DNA from: a virus
Reading direction: 5' to 3' (one strand)
Virus record (IMG/VR): IMGVR_UViG_3300048927_000324
Coordinates: 1 to 29,186 of that record
DNA length: 29,186 bases
Position 1 is the stretch's first letter; the number at the start of each line of letters is the position of its first letter. Below, one piece after another: positions 16,801 through 24,429 of this stretch. The translations under genes and the position numbers were made by a program. The notes below the pieces were generated by a model. It had not been told where the DNA came from. It ran no database searches and was given only the letters and a program-made list of their open reading frames with translations.

Positions 16801-17009
16801 TGGATATCAGTAGTGAAGACCTCAAAACAATGCGTGAACTTGCAGAGATGAAGAACATCCAGAACTTTGTAACGCTCCAGCCTCAACTTACCTTCGGGGA
16901 TACAAATATCCGACAGGACGGTCGGAGTGTAGATGAAATCGTGTCCAATATTGCGGAGCGTATGGAGCAAGAGATTGCTGCTTCAGCCCGCGGCGTGTAT
17001 GGCGTATAG
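13833..17009 (+). CDS. xkdO: Tail tape measure protein (XkdO-like)
   Basis: The 1058-residue protein sets tail length and is threaded through the tube. The first 450 residues are long heptad-like helices with repeated 'VqL.ldigsai.ri...' units of beta/helix character (for example VTMKIDTSKAAEA, IQIAIDSQSVAQDL, IELVLNVQDIMRKV, IHVMLDAGSVTKV). Residues about 730-830 hold several strongly hydrophobic segments, for example NILLAVGIVALVVAAKFLIA and LIIAAIAGIITML, that may enter the host membrane at injection. The C-terminus has FVTLQPQLTFGDTNIRQDGR, typical of XkdO. The start is GTG 13833 with AAAGGAGG at 13820-13827; the open frame before it passes through the terminator. By the usual 1.5 angstrom per residue rule the tail would be roughly 160 nm. 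Confidence 0.93.
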   Translation: MPTVSTYLKMFDQFSRPLQQVSNGVQGALSAMERLKRVVEAPVTMKIDTSKAAEAITRTQAQLAGASGKSAIQIAIDSQSVAQDLNAIRQRLQNGLTSAAVQVGLNAQEALQTAPLVRDRIAAALGTVDVTVQLTVPGSVPAIHVPTLDIPLQLDTAGAGTQWQTFRERLLTEGLPTLTLQLDIEKTVSAIARAREKIGQGGSQAIELVLNVQDIMRKVSDVKQQIKSTLSEAIVHVTLDKQQALAESDVLRQQIQSTLGQVELKANLAIPQAEELTSRLSQMLNGVSPIVTISLAFNHEAAYAQIQQVSGQLKQTSIAFTATLDASGALAEVERLKQRITAGTFSAIHVMLDAGSVTKVFQQIQQRMQSGTEQFMLEVTFNARQAVQKAQMLKKLLEKQLDGLKARIQLELPASVNMLFANLQRMMMKLTATTRRMTSTGEGSNKLESALQRIVALEKQIEQTQSRVNTKMHQAGGASSDWMGNLKSIAGAYLSIQGAQRLLQSTIGQAMEQQKMSDMFVARTGDEKIGTGMFDKFKAEALAAGQDVNKSLQSTLSFFSTTQNTDQLSKLNNLAQRMAAFDSAGNGIEGAAFALKEAMSGDIVSLAERFNMSKTDIRAFKIDDLGKSGNMDGFINAFDQLLEKQRMGQDAFDKMMASPAKQAEILGNNIKSSLADAGQSGMSALMPLITMLNTAFQEGKFQPFFDGLSAGLSLFANVATWAGQLILDNLDIVKNILLAVGIVALVVAAKFLIAWIMAAWPIILIIAAIAGIITMLNHFGISTADIIGFVVGLFMMLVASIWNVIALIWNVILGFAEFLFNIFVDPVYAIKKLFYDLAMAFGDQVYNMVRSAEEFAGGFTKMIVEAINGVLKGFNWLSDKVKDLFGLDMGQAKLFDEENVHAMSDAVKSLMDQLEEPTSDKDVFDFSDAKMDPLNYKDMFDTGFDFGKDAFNGASDALSKATDFSSWNTQTDQNRNIDKVGEVGKIKDTVDISSEDLKTMRELAEMKNIQNFVTLQPQLTFGDTNIRQDGRSVDEIVSNIAERMEQEIAASARGVYGV

Positions 17010-17021
17010 GGAGGGATGACA

Positions 17022-17705
17022 TTGAGTTACGGCGTATGGCTCTCTTGGAACAATCAGACGGAGGGTTTCCAGCTTCCGATAAATCCGGGCAGCATTGATA
17101 TCGGAGAAGGCGGTAAGAGTTCCACCTATGATATTGAGAAGCTGGGCGAGGTAAATGTGATTAAGAGCCCCAAGCTCACCACGTATGCATTTGACGGCTT
17201 GCTCCCTTCCCGCGAATATCCATATTTGGCGGCGCCGTTGTTCCCGCCTGTGACCGTCAACGGAAAGAAACAAAACTATTATGTGCATTATATTACCAAG
17301 TGGATGGCGTCCAAGCGGCCCATCCGTTTTGTTTTAGTAGGGGAAAACTACGAGATCAATACGGCCGCGACTATCGAATCATTTTCGTGGCAGGACGTGG
17401 CCGGAAGTGGCGGCGATATCACTTTTTCATTAACACTGAAAAAGTATGTCTTTTACGCTGCGCAGAAGGTGGACGTGGGGCAAACGGCTGCGGGGGCCGT
17501 TAAGGTGACCAAGAAGACTGCAGCTCGTGCTAATGATAAACAAACGCCTAAAACCTATAAGTTAGCTGCGGGCGATACGCTTTGGAAGGTGGCTCAGAAG
17601 CAACTAGGCAACGGCGACCGCTGGAAGGAGATCCAGGCATTGAATGCAATCAGCAGTGCAGAACTGAAAAGCCTGCAAATCGGAAGGGTGCTGAAGCTGC
17701 CATGA
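17022..17705 (+). CDS. xkdP: LysM-containing baseplate/tail hub protein (XkdP-like)
   Basis: The product is 227 residues. The N-terminal tail domain begins MSYGVWLSWNNQTEGFQLPI. A C-terminal LysM repeat follows, TYKLAAGDTLWKVAQKQLGN, then DRWKEIQALNAIS and LQIGRVLKLP, as in XkdP/YqbP. LysM binds peptidoglycan or helps baseplate assembly. The TTG at 17022 has GGAGG seven bases upstream. An ATG at 17016 is also in frame but sits only one base after that site. It overlaps the next gene by ATGA. Confidence 0.9.
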   Translation: MSYGVWLSWNNQTEGFQLPINPGSIDIGEGGKSSTYDIEKLGEVNVIKSPKLTTYAFDGLLPSREYPYLAAPLFPPVTVNGKKQNYYVHYITKWMASKRPIRFVLVGENYEINTAATIESFSWQDVAGSGGDITFSLTLKKYVFYAAQKVDVGQTAAGAVKVTKKTAARANDKQTPKTYKLAAGDTLWKVAQKQLGNGDRWKEIQALNAISSAELKSLQIGRVLKLP

Positions 17706-18667
17706 TTGAACTCATGTTGGATGACAAGCAGGGCAATGTTTGGGATTTGTCCTCCATTGTATCGGATATCAAGTGGAAAACGCAGCGAATCGGCAAGGCT
17801 GGAAGCCTGGAGTTTACGCTAGTCAAAGGCGGACTTTATGAGAACCAGTCTTTTTCCTATGCCAATGGCGATATCGTTCGGTTTCGCTATGACGGGACCA
17901 ATATATTTTATGGTTATATTTTTACGATTGACGGCGGTAAGTCTGAGACGGTGAAAATAACAGCCTATGACCAGATGCGCTATTTGACGGCCAGCGATAC
18001 CTACGTCATGGCTGGCGTGACGGCAGCGGATGTTATTAAGCGCATAGCGGATGATTTCAAGCTGCGGATCGGCACATTGGCGCAGCCATCCTATCGTATA
18101 CCAACGATGTCGGAGGACGGGCAGGCGCTGCTCGACATCATCGACAAGGCGTTGACATTGACCTTGCATAATTCCGGCGTCAACTATGTTTTTTACGATG
18201 ATTTCGGCGAGTTGGTGCTGCGGAATGTGGAGGATATGCTTGTGGACGTCATCATTGGCGATGGAAGTAATATGTACGACTATGCCTATAAGCAGTCCAT
18301 TGACCAGGACACCTACAACCGTATCAAGCTTTATAAAGACAACAAGGATACAGGTAAGCGTGATATGTACCAAGTCCAGGATAGCGCGACTCAAGCACGA
18401 TGGGGCGTGCTGCAGCTCTACCAGAGTGTAGACGAGAAGCTGAACGATGCTCAGATCAATGAGCTTTTAGCCACCTTGTCCCAGCTGAAAAATCGGGAGA
18501 CGCGCAGCCTAAAGGTGGATGCGATTGGAGATGCACGAATTCGTGCAGGCTGTTATGTGCCGCTCATGATTGAGAAACTCGACATTAACCAGACATTCCT
18601 GATCGATGCCTGCACGCACAGTTTTGCAGGTAATCACACAATGAATTTGGAGTTGAAGGTGTTATGA
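17702..18667 (+). CDS. xkdQ: Baseplate hub protein (XkdQ-like, gp27/VgrG type)
   Basis: The product is 321 residues. MIELMLDDKQGNVWDLSSIV, then GSLEFTLVKGG, DIVRFRYDGTNIFYGYIFTI and ETVKITAYDQMRYLTASDTY are characteristic of XkdQ/YqbQ hub proteins, which form the tube-to-baseplate collar. The ATG at 17702 overlaps the previous stop; the open frame upstream is not used. Confidence 0.92.
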   Translation: MIELMLDDKQGNVWDLSSIVSDIKWKTQRIGKAGSLEFTLVKGGLYENQSFSYANGDIVRFRYDGTNIFYGYIFTIDGGKSETVKITAYDQMRYLTASDTYVMAGVTAADVIKRIADDFKLRIGTLAQPSYRIPTMSEDGQALLDIIDKALTLTLHNSGVNYVFYDDFGELVLRNVEDMLVDVIIGDGSNMYDYAYKQSIDQDTYNRIKLYKDNKDTGKRDMYQVQDSATQARWGVLQLYQSVDEKLNDAQINELLATLSQLKNRETRSLKVDAIGDARIRAGCYVPLMIEKLDINQTFLIDACTHSFAGNHTMNLELKVL

Positions 18668-19038
18668 GTGTAGAACGATTGCTTGGCGTTATGAAGCAAG
18701 CCGGGGTCGGTGCGGTAGAAGCCGGCAATCCGGTTGCCGTACTGTTTGGCGAAGTGGAGAGCAGTAAGCCGCTCGCGGTGCGTGTGGATCAGCGTTTCAC
18801 GCTGCCGGCAGCTTTTTTGATTGTGCCGGAGTCGCTGTTTCCTTATGAATTAGAGTTGCAGCATGAGCATGGTTATGTGGATAGTACCGGTACTGGCACA
18901 GCAAACCGTAAGACTGACCGGGCATTATCTGAACCAACTGTTATTCGTCGTGGTCTGGAGGAAGGAGACAAGGTACTTCTTCTCCGTATCCAAGGCGGCC
19001 AACAATATGTAGTGCTGGATCGGGTGGTGAACGCATGA
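18664..19038 (+). CDS. xkdR: Baseplate protein XkdR-like (DUF2577)
   Basis: The product is 124 residues. MSVERLLGVMKQAGVGAVEA, PVAVLFGEVESSKPLAVRVD, FTLPAAFLIVPESL and the terminal LEEGDKVLLLRIQGGQQYVVLDRV fit the XkdR family, an OB-fold spike-like part of the baseplate. It overlaps both neighbours by 4 bp. Confidence 0.9.
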   Translation: MSVERLLGVMKQAGVGAVEAGNPVAVLFGEVESSKPLAVRVDQRFTLPAAFLIVPESLFPYELELQHEHGYVDSTGTGTANRKTDRALSEPTVIRRGLEEGDKVLLLRIQGGQQYVVLDRVVNA

Positions 19039-19436
19039 TACCTCAAGGGGGACGTATGCAAAATGCCGCGGTTCAGGAAGTGCAACAGCCCTCGCTCACA
19101 TGGCGGCTTGATTTTGACAAAGGGCGGGTTGCCGGGCGTATCGACGGGCTTGAGGCAGTCAAGCAAGCGGCGTTGAAGGTGCTGCAGACGGATCGCTTCT
19201 GGCATGATGTATATAGCTTTGACTATGGTCACGAACTTAGCACGCTGATTGGCGGAAATGCGCTCTATGTGCAGTCGGAAATGTCTCGGATGATCAGCGA
19301 GGCACTGCTGCAAGATGACCGAATCACTGGCGTAGAAGGCATAGCTGTAAACGTAGTTGGAGACAGTCTAACTATCCGTTTTACGGTTGTATCGGATTTT
19401 GGAAGCTTTGAGGAGGTGGTGACCCGTAATGTATGA
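19035..19436 (+). CDS. xkdS: Baseplate wedge protein XkdS-like (DUF2634)
   Basis: The product is 133 residues. SLTWRLDFDKGRVAGRIDGLE, VLQTDRFWHDVYSFDYGHEL and the C-terminal region with ITGVEGIAVNVVGDSLTIRF match the gp25-like wedge proteins. The ATG at 19035 overlaps the previous stop. A second ATG at 19056 has GGGGGACG upstream and could be the true start. Confidence 0.88.
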   Translation: MIPQGGRMQNAAVQEVQQPSLTWRLDFDKGRVAGRIDGLEAVKQAALKVLQTDRFWHDVYSFDYGHELSTLIGGNALYVQSEMSRMISEALLQDDRITGVEGIAVNVVGDSLTIRFTVVSDFGSFEEVVTRNV

Positions 19437-20508
19437 GCATATGACGTATAGCACCATTCTTCAGCGGATGCTTGACCGCATTCCGGACGGTATGGACAAA
19501 CGGCAAGGCAGCGTTATTTATGATGCTTGTGCGCCGGCGGCGGCCGAGCTGGCACAATTGTATATCGATCTGGACACGAATTACAGCCTGTCCTTTGTAG
19601 ATACGGCCAGCGGGGAGTATTTAAGCCGGAAGACAGCGGAGTTTGGCGTGAACAGAAATACAGCAACTTCTGCTGTGAGATTGGGGCAGTTTTTTAATGC
19701 AAGCAATGGCCTTATGGATGTGCCGATTGGCACACGGTGGGCAATCGGAAGTCTGACCTATTCGGCAACCCAACGAATTAGCTTGGGAAACTTCCGAATG
19801 ACCTGTGAGACGGTCGGGGTAATCGGCAATCAGCAGTTTGGTGCGCTGCTCCCCATTGATTTTGTGGCGGATCTGGCCCGCGCCACATTGGGCGACGTGC
19901 TGGTGCCAGGTGAGGACGAAGAAGCAGACGATGCGTTACGTCAGCGATTTTATGATGCGGTCAATGAGCCAGCATTCGGCGGTAATATGGCTGACTATAG
20001 GCAAACGTTAGGAGCGCTCCCCGGTATTGGAGCAGTAAAAATCGATCCGGCCTGGAAGGGCGGTGGTACGGTCAAATGTACAATTATTGCGTCGGATTGG
20101 TCTGTGCCCTCTGGAACATTAGTTAATGAAGTGCAAACCTTGATGGATCCTACAATCAACAGCGGGCAGGGCAACGGATTGGCACCTATCGGGCACGAGG
20201 TAACAGTTGTTGGTGTGACGGGGCGACAGATCAATGTGGAGACAACATTGACTCTATCCGGTGGATTGATTCCCGAGCAAGTGCAGGTGGATGTAGAAGC
20301 AGCCATAGCGGCTTATTTGCTGGAGCTGCGGCAAGATTGGTCACATCAACAGCAGCTCACCATTCGGACGGCTCAGATTGACGCCCGCCTGCTGTCCGTA
20401 CAAGGTGTGGAGGATGTGACAGGCACAGAAATTAATGGAACAGCATCAAATTTGACACTTGGATCAGTTGAAGTGCCGCTCATGGGGACGGTGGTAGTTA
20501 ATGGGTGA
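19429..20508 (+). CDS. xkdT: Baseplate J/gp47-like protein (XkdT-like)
   Basis: The product is 359 residues. YSTILQRMLDRIPDGMDKRQ, then GSVIYDACAPAAAELAQLYI, YLSRKTAEFGVNR and EEADDALRQRFYDAVNEPAFGGN are the standard baseplate J motifs. It forms the wedge that triggers sheath contraction. It overlaps the gene before by 8 bp and the gene after by 8 bp. Confidence 0.94.
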   Translation: MYEHMTYSTILQRMLDRIPDGMDKRQGSVIYDACAPAAAELAQLYIDLDTNYSLSFVDTASGEYLSRKTAEFGVNRNTATSAVRLGQFFNASNGLMDVPIGTRWAIGSLTYSATQRISLGNFRMTCETVGVIGNQQFGALLPIDFVADLARATLGDVLVPGEDEEADDALRQRFYDAVNEPAFGGNMADYRQTLGALPGIGAVKIDPAWKGGGTVKCTIIASDWSVPSGTLVNEVQTLMDPTINSGQGNGLAPIGHEVTVVGVTGRQINVETTLTLSGGLIPEQVQVDVEAAIAAYLLELRQDWSHQQQLTIRTAQIDARLLSVQGVEDVTGTEINGTASNLTLGSVEVPLMGTVVVNG

Positions 20509-21085
20509 CCGTATCATGCAGCATTTGCCGGACTATTACCAGTTAATTGAGGATTTTCGAGCGCTGGATAATACGGAGACGATTGAGCTGGATCTGCTGC
20601 AGGGCGCGGTAGACCAACTTTTTAATGACCAATTTGTTATGACATCCGGACTGCAGGCCATCCGTCGGCGAGAACAAATGCTAGGTATACAGGCGAAACC
20701 TTCGGAATCACTAGAATTCCGTCGCCGGCGCATTTTGAATCGGTACCAGACAAAACCACCCTTTACCATTCGTTTTTTGCAACAGCAGCTTGATATGCTT
20801 GCCGGGCCAGGCATGGCGATTGCTGCTGTTGATGCGCAAGCTTGCGTCCTGACCATTACAACTAACGTGAGTAATGCAAGTGTTTTTGGAGAAATTGCTT
20901 ATACAGTGGCGACGATTAAGCCCGTAAATATGGCTTACCAGCAAGCAGCAGCACTGGACAATGTAATCGAAGCTGAGGAATCTATTGGCATGCGACAAAT
21001 GAATTGGCGCTATAAATTGAATGGAAGTTGGCAACTTGGTGCTACTTCTTTTGTTACCTATGGACCGGAGGTGACGGTCAGATGA
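20501..21085 (+). CDS. xkdU: Baseplate protein XkdU-like (DUF2313 / YmfQ)
   Basis: The product is 194 residues. MQHLPDYYQLIEDFRALDNT, then QFVMTSGLQAIRRREQMLGI, LEFRRRRILNRYQTKPPFTI and VATIKPVNMAYQQ match the Mu gp48/YmfQ family that links baseplate to tail fibres. The ATG at 20501 overlaps the previous gene; a second ATG at 20516 is possible. Confidence 0.9.
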   Translation: MGDRIMQHLPDYYQLIEDFRALDNTETIELDLLQGAVDQLFNDQFVMTSGLQAIRRREQMLGIQAKPSESLEFRRRRILNRYQTKPPFTIRFLQQQLDMLAGPGMAIAAVDAQACVLTITTNVSNASVFGEIAYTVATIKPVNMAYQQAAALDNVIEAEESIGMRQMNWRYKLNGSWQLGATSFVTYGPEVTVR

Positions 21086-21363
21086 TTAACCCTATTTTAT
21101 TGGCTGAAATGGCTGAGCATGTAGATCAGAGGATTGCAAAGGTCGTGCTGAATGGTACCTATGAAATAACAGATTTTCGTGTGAAAGAAGTATCAGAAAG
21201 TACAGTGGCATTGAATTATGTTGTCCCAGTGGCAGAAGTTTCACTTGTGACACTAATTGAGCTGAAGGATAGCACCGGGACAATCCTAAGTGCTAACGAG
21301 GTTTTTGTGCCTATTACGGCCGACCATATGATGCTTCAGACAATTACGATAAAGGAGGGATGA
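21082..21363 (+). CDS. Small baseplate/fibre-adjacent protein of unknown function
   Basis: The product is 93 residues starting MINPILLAEMAEHVDQRIAK. It continues as beta strands VLNGTYEITDFRVKEVS, TVALNYVVPVAEVSLVTLIE and ANEVFVPITADHMML. The ATG overlaps the previous stop by 4 bp. It lies between the DUF2313 gene and the tail fibre, where an adaptor for the fibre would be expected. I know of no characterised homologue. A fibre-attachment role is inference. Confidence 0.75.
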   Translation: MINPILLAEMAEHVDQRIAKVVLNGTYEITDFRVKEVSESTVALNYVVPVAEVSLVTLIELKDSTGTILSANEVFVPITADHMMLQTITIKEG

Positions 21364-21366
21364 TAA

Positions 21367-23649
21367 TTGGCGAAAATAGATTGGGATATGGATGATATAG
21401 TGCTGCCCAATGACATGAATCAGATCGGACGAGAAATTAATGACAAGGTGGACAAAGTTTCAGGAAAAAGCTTATCGACCAATGACTACACAACAGCTGA
21501 AAAAACAAAGCTGGCAGGTATTGCTACTGGTGCAAACGCCTATGTTCACCCTACTGGGGATGGAAATCTTCATATTCCAGTGACAGGTACCGCTAGTAAT
21601 GGGAAAGTTTTAAAAGCTGGAGCTACGGCTGGTAGCGCGTCATGGTCTACGCTAACAAAATTGGATATTTCCGACTTCCCCGCGAGTCTCCCGGCAAATG
21701 GTGGGGATGCGGATACAGTTGATGGCCTACACGCCAGTACAGGCAGCACTGCGAATACGGTTGCGGCCCGGCAAGGGAACGGGAATTTGCAGGCTGCTGC
21801 ACTCATTTCAACGGTGGCAGCGGGAACCGCTCCCCTTCAAGTGACGTCAACGACGTTGGTCACAAACCTCAATGCTGATTTATTGGATGGATACCATGCA
21901 GATGATGCGGATACAGCTAGCACTATAGCGCTAAGAGGCCTATCTGGCGGCCTAACAGGTCGAGTGCTAATAGCTACGGCCGCGCAAGGCACAGCCCCGT
22001 TACAGGTTGGATCATCAACAGTGGTTAAATATCTGAACGCGGATTCTGTGGACGGCTACCATGCAGACATTGCTAACAATATTAACACAGTTGTTGTACG
22101 AGGTTCGACAGGTAACATAAGTGTACAAGGAGTGTTATCCAAACTTGGAACAGCTGCTGGAGGCGCCGTCCACTATGCACTTCAAAGTGGTGAGCTTAAC
22201 CGATTTGGCATAGGGCTGGGCGGTGTTGAATCTGGCGGGGACGCCGGCTCTCAACTTCAAATTTATTCTTATAATGATGCGGGGGCGTGGGTCAGGACTG
22301 TTTTGGCGATTGACAGAGTGACGGGAGATGCGGCTTTCTCTAATAACGTATCTGCTGCACGCCTTATATCCAGAATCGGAACAGGCACAGCGCCTTTAGT
22401 GGTGTCATCCACAACCGTAGTGTCGAACCTGAATGCGGATATGGTAGACGGCTTTCATATGAATCAGGACGTCAGAACCACAGCAACGCCGTATTTTGCG
22501 GGCTTGAGGGTTGCGAGTGCAAGCGCCACGGGCTTGGTCGTTGAGAGAAATTCAAACACTGTAAACGCTGCGATTGAATACCGGACGACAGGCAGCAGTG
22601 TATTTGCCGGACATGGTAGTGCCGGAACGTTTGGTATAGGACCAGATGCAAATCTCAGCGCCGCTGCTTTTTATGTAGAGGCTAGTACAGGTAATACTTG
22701 GGTTAGACGGCTTACATCTACTGTAGCTACAGGCACCGCGCCCTTTACTGTTGTATCGTCAACTCTTGTAAGCAACCTAAATGCCGACATGGTGGATGGC
22801 TACCATGCCGCTACAGCAGATACGGCAAACACACTGGCGACCCGAGATGCTTCACGCAACCTTACTGCTAAAACGTTCATTTCTACTGCTGGACGCGGGG
22901 AGGCTCCAATTCAGACAACATCCACAGAATTAGTGCCTAATTTAAACGCCGAGATGGTGGGCGGATTTAATGCCAAGTCATTCGTTGTTCCTATCGCCAA
23001 TACTACCGGAAATAGCACGGCGTATGTCGCTGCTTTTCTCCCGCAATTCGAGAAGATGCACGGGCAGGGGGTGCGCATTCGTCCCCATACGGCAAGTGGG
23101 ACAAACCCAACGTTAAACGCCAATGCGACAGGTGCGGCTCCAATAAGGAATGCTGACGGTAGCGCCGCCAAACTAGCTGCGAGTGGCATTTATACGTTGA
23201 TTTGGGACGAATTTTCATCGGCTTTTATCTTACAGGGTGAAGGAGGTGGTACAGGCGGGATGGTCACACTGGTCTTCCCTTCGACGGCCCCGTTTGGGTA
23301 TATGTCAAACGAAATAGCTTGGCAGTTCGCTTTATCTGACCCCAAATTGACAGGGAAAACAATGGGTGATATAGACGCAGTTTTTGTGTATTGCCCATTT
23401 TCGGGGCATATGTACTCAAATTTAGGTTACACCACCTATATAGCTAATCAAACTGCTTCTTGGACCGCCCTGACAGGTAGCTTAGACAACTTTGTTGTCT
23501 CAACTGCTGTCAACTACGTGATGACGTTGGACGTTTCGGTTTCGAGCGGCACTATCTACGTCGATCTAACGTCGAAAATTTCAGCAGGTAGCTTTAATTC
23601 CCCGGCAAACGCTAGAGTCTCACCTGAAATTAGGGTAATTTTGAAGTAA
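21367..23649 (+). CDS. Tail fibre / receptor-binding protein with internal repeats
   Basis: The product is 760 residues from TTG 21367 (GGAGG at 21355-21359). The N-terminal INDKVDKVSGKSLSTNDYTT-type segment is a common fibre base. Then come at least five copies of a unit with TAPLxVxSTTxVxNLNADxxDGYHA, separated by Thr/Ala/Gly-rich runs. The 'NLNADLLDGYHA' motif is widespread in phage fibres. The last 150 residues switch to GGMVTLVFPSTAPFGYMSNE and FSGHMYSNLGYTTYIANQTA, probably the receptor-binding tip. This gene should be the host-range determinant. It is the last structural gene before lysis. Confidence 0.9.
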   Translation: MAKIDWDMDDIVLPNDMNQIGREINDKVDKVSGKSLSTNDYTTAEKTKLAGIATGANAYVHPTGDGNLHIPVTGTASNGKVLKAGATAGSASWSTLTKLDISDFPASLPANGGDADTVDGLHASTGSTANTVAARQGNGNLQAAALISTVAAGTAPLQVTSTTLVTNLNADLLDGYHADDADTASTIALRGLSGGLTGRVLIATAAQGTAPLQVGSSTVVKYLNADSVDGYHADIANNINTVVVRGSTGNISVQGVLSKLGTAAGGAVHYALQSGELNRFGIGLGGVESGGDAGSQLQIYSYNDAGAWVRTVLAIDRVTGDAAFSNNVSAARLISRIGTGTAPLVVSSTTVVSNLNADMVDGFHMNQDVRTTATPYFAGLRVASASATGLVVERNSNTVNAAIEYRTTGSSVFAGHGSAGTFGIGPDANLSAAAFYVEASTGNTWVRRLTSTVATGTAPFTVVSSTLVSNLNADMVDGYHAATADTANTLATRDASRNLTAKTFISTAGRGEAPIQTTSTELVPNLNAEMVGGFNAKSFVVPIANTTGNSTAYVAAFLPQFEKMHGQGVRIRPHTASGTNPTLNANATGAAPIRNADGSAAKLAASGIYTLIWDEFSSAFILQGEGGGTGGMVTLVFPSTAPFGYMSNEIAWQFALSDPKLTGKTMGDIDAVFVYCPFSGHMYSNLGYTTYIANQTASWTALTGSLDNFVVSTAVNYVMTLDVSVSSGTIYVDLTSKISAGSFNSPANARVSPEIRVILK
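21838..22974 (+). repeat. Fibre repeat units (NLNADxxDGYHA)
   Basis: Five copies of a coding repeat of about 60 bases occur near 21838-21900, 22000-22065, 22402-22458, 22751-22810 and 22915-22974. Codon choice differs between copies while the protein motif is kept, so they are old repeats held by selection, not recent duplications. A weaker copy (DTVDGLHA) lies near 21710. Confidence 0.8.
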
Positions 23650-23703
23650 TGGGCTATCGACAAAAATAACCAAAATAATATGCAATATGAGAGGAGTATT
23701 AAC

Positions 23704-23910
23704 ATGAGTGAATTTGTCAAAAGGGCCCAAATGCAACTTACTGAGGTCCAAGCTAAGCTTTACATCAACGGGATGGAGCGTAAAGCATTGGAGGAAGAGG
23801 CGGCAGGCTTGGCTAGCTTTATTAATTTAAGTCGCCAAGAGGCGGCAGAGGCTGCCAAGAAGGCCGAGCAAGCAGCTGCAACGGAAAGCCCTACAGAAAA
23901 GAAACAATAG
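23704..23910 (+). CDS. Small coiled-coil protein after the tail fibre
   Basis: The product is 68 residues. MSEFVKRAQMQLTEVQAKLY is followed by NGMERKALEEEAAGLASFI and an Ala/Lys/Glu-rich tail. It is strongly helical with no membrane segment. GAGAGGAG precedes the ATG. Genes of this type often follow fibre genes in Bacillales prophages. They could be fibre chaperones or lysis-region accessories; I do not recognise it. Confidence 0.7.
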   Translation: MSEFVKRAQMQLTEVQAKLYINGMERKALEEEAAGLASFINLSRQEAAEAAKKAEQAAATESPTEKKQ

Positions 23911-23943
23911 TATAATCGAATTGAAAATTGTGCTTTACATTAC

Positions 23944-23970
23944 AAGGCTCCGCTACATAAGCGGGGCCTT
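23944..23970 (+). terminator. Hairpin between fibre module and lysis genes
   Basis: AAGGCTCCGCT (23944-23954) pairs with AGCGGGGCCTT (23960-23970) with one wobble and a five-base loop. Only a weak T-rich tail follows, so it may be a partial terminator that lowers lysis-gene expression. Confidence 0.6.
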
Positions 23971-23994
23971 TACTATTACAAGGAGGTTTTTTCG

Positions 23995-24429
23995 TTGGAC
24001 ACAACAATTAAAACACTTATCGCCGTTGGCGGTGCAATCGCATCATTCTTGTTTGGAGGCTGGTCTAGCTTGTTATCTATCCTATTGGCATTTGTTGTTG
24101 TTGATTACCTCACCGGCTTAACGGCTGCTGCTAAAGAGGGGACGCTTAGGAGCGATGTCGGGCTATGGGGCATCGCCAAAAAAGTAATGATTTTTGGAAT
24201 TGTCGCCGTTGCCCATTTGGTCGATACGATCCTCGGCGGTTCGCACCTATTTAGGGACATGGCAATATTCTTTTATCTCTCTAATGAGCTACTGTCGCTA
24301 ATCGAGAACGCCGGCCGGATCGGCGCACCTATTCCGCCGGGGCTGCAGCGGGCGGTTGAGGTGCTGAAAAGCAAGTCTGGAGGTGCTGACGATGATCGAA
24401 CACAAACGAGCCAGGATAAACAACAGTAA
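23995..24429 (+). CDS. Phage holin (toxin-secretion/lysis holin family)
   Basis: This 144-residue membrane protein should form the pore that releases the endolysin. Hydrophobic segments are TLIAVGGAIASFLFGGW, SILLAFVVVDYLTGLTAA and KVMIFGIVAVAHLVDTIL, with a fourth around MAIFFYLSNELLSLIENAG. The 'VDYLTGL..A...g.l.S..G..Gi.kK' signature is that of the Bacteriophage_holin_4 family. The start is TTG 23995 with AAGGAGG upstream. Its 3' end overlaps the endolysin gene by 38 bp. Confidence 0.92.
   Translation: MDTTIKTLIAVGGAIASFLFGGWSSLLSILLAFVVVDYLTGLTAAAKEGTLRSDVGLWGIAKKVMIFGIVAVAHLVDTILGGSHLFRDMAIFFYLSNELLSLIENAGRIGAPIPPGLQRAVEVLKSKSGGADDDRTQTSQDKQQ

Noticed and set aside
21838-22974. CRISPR-like or non-coding tandem repeat
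   Set aside because: The repeats are in frame, diverge at third codon positions and keep a protein motif. They are fibre modules.
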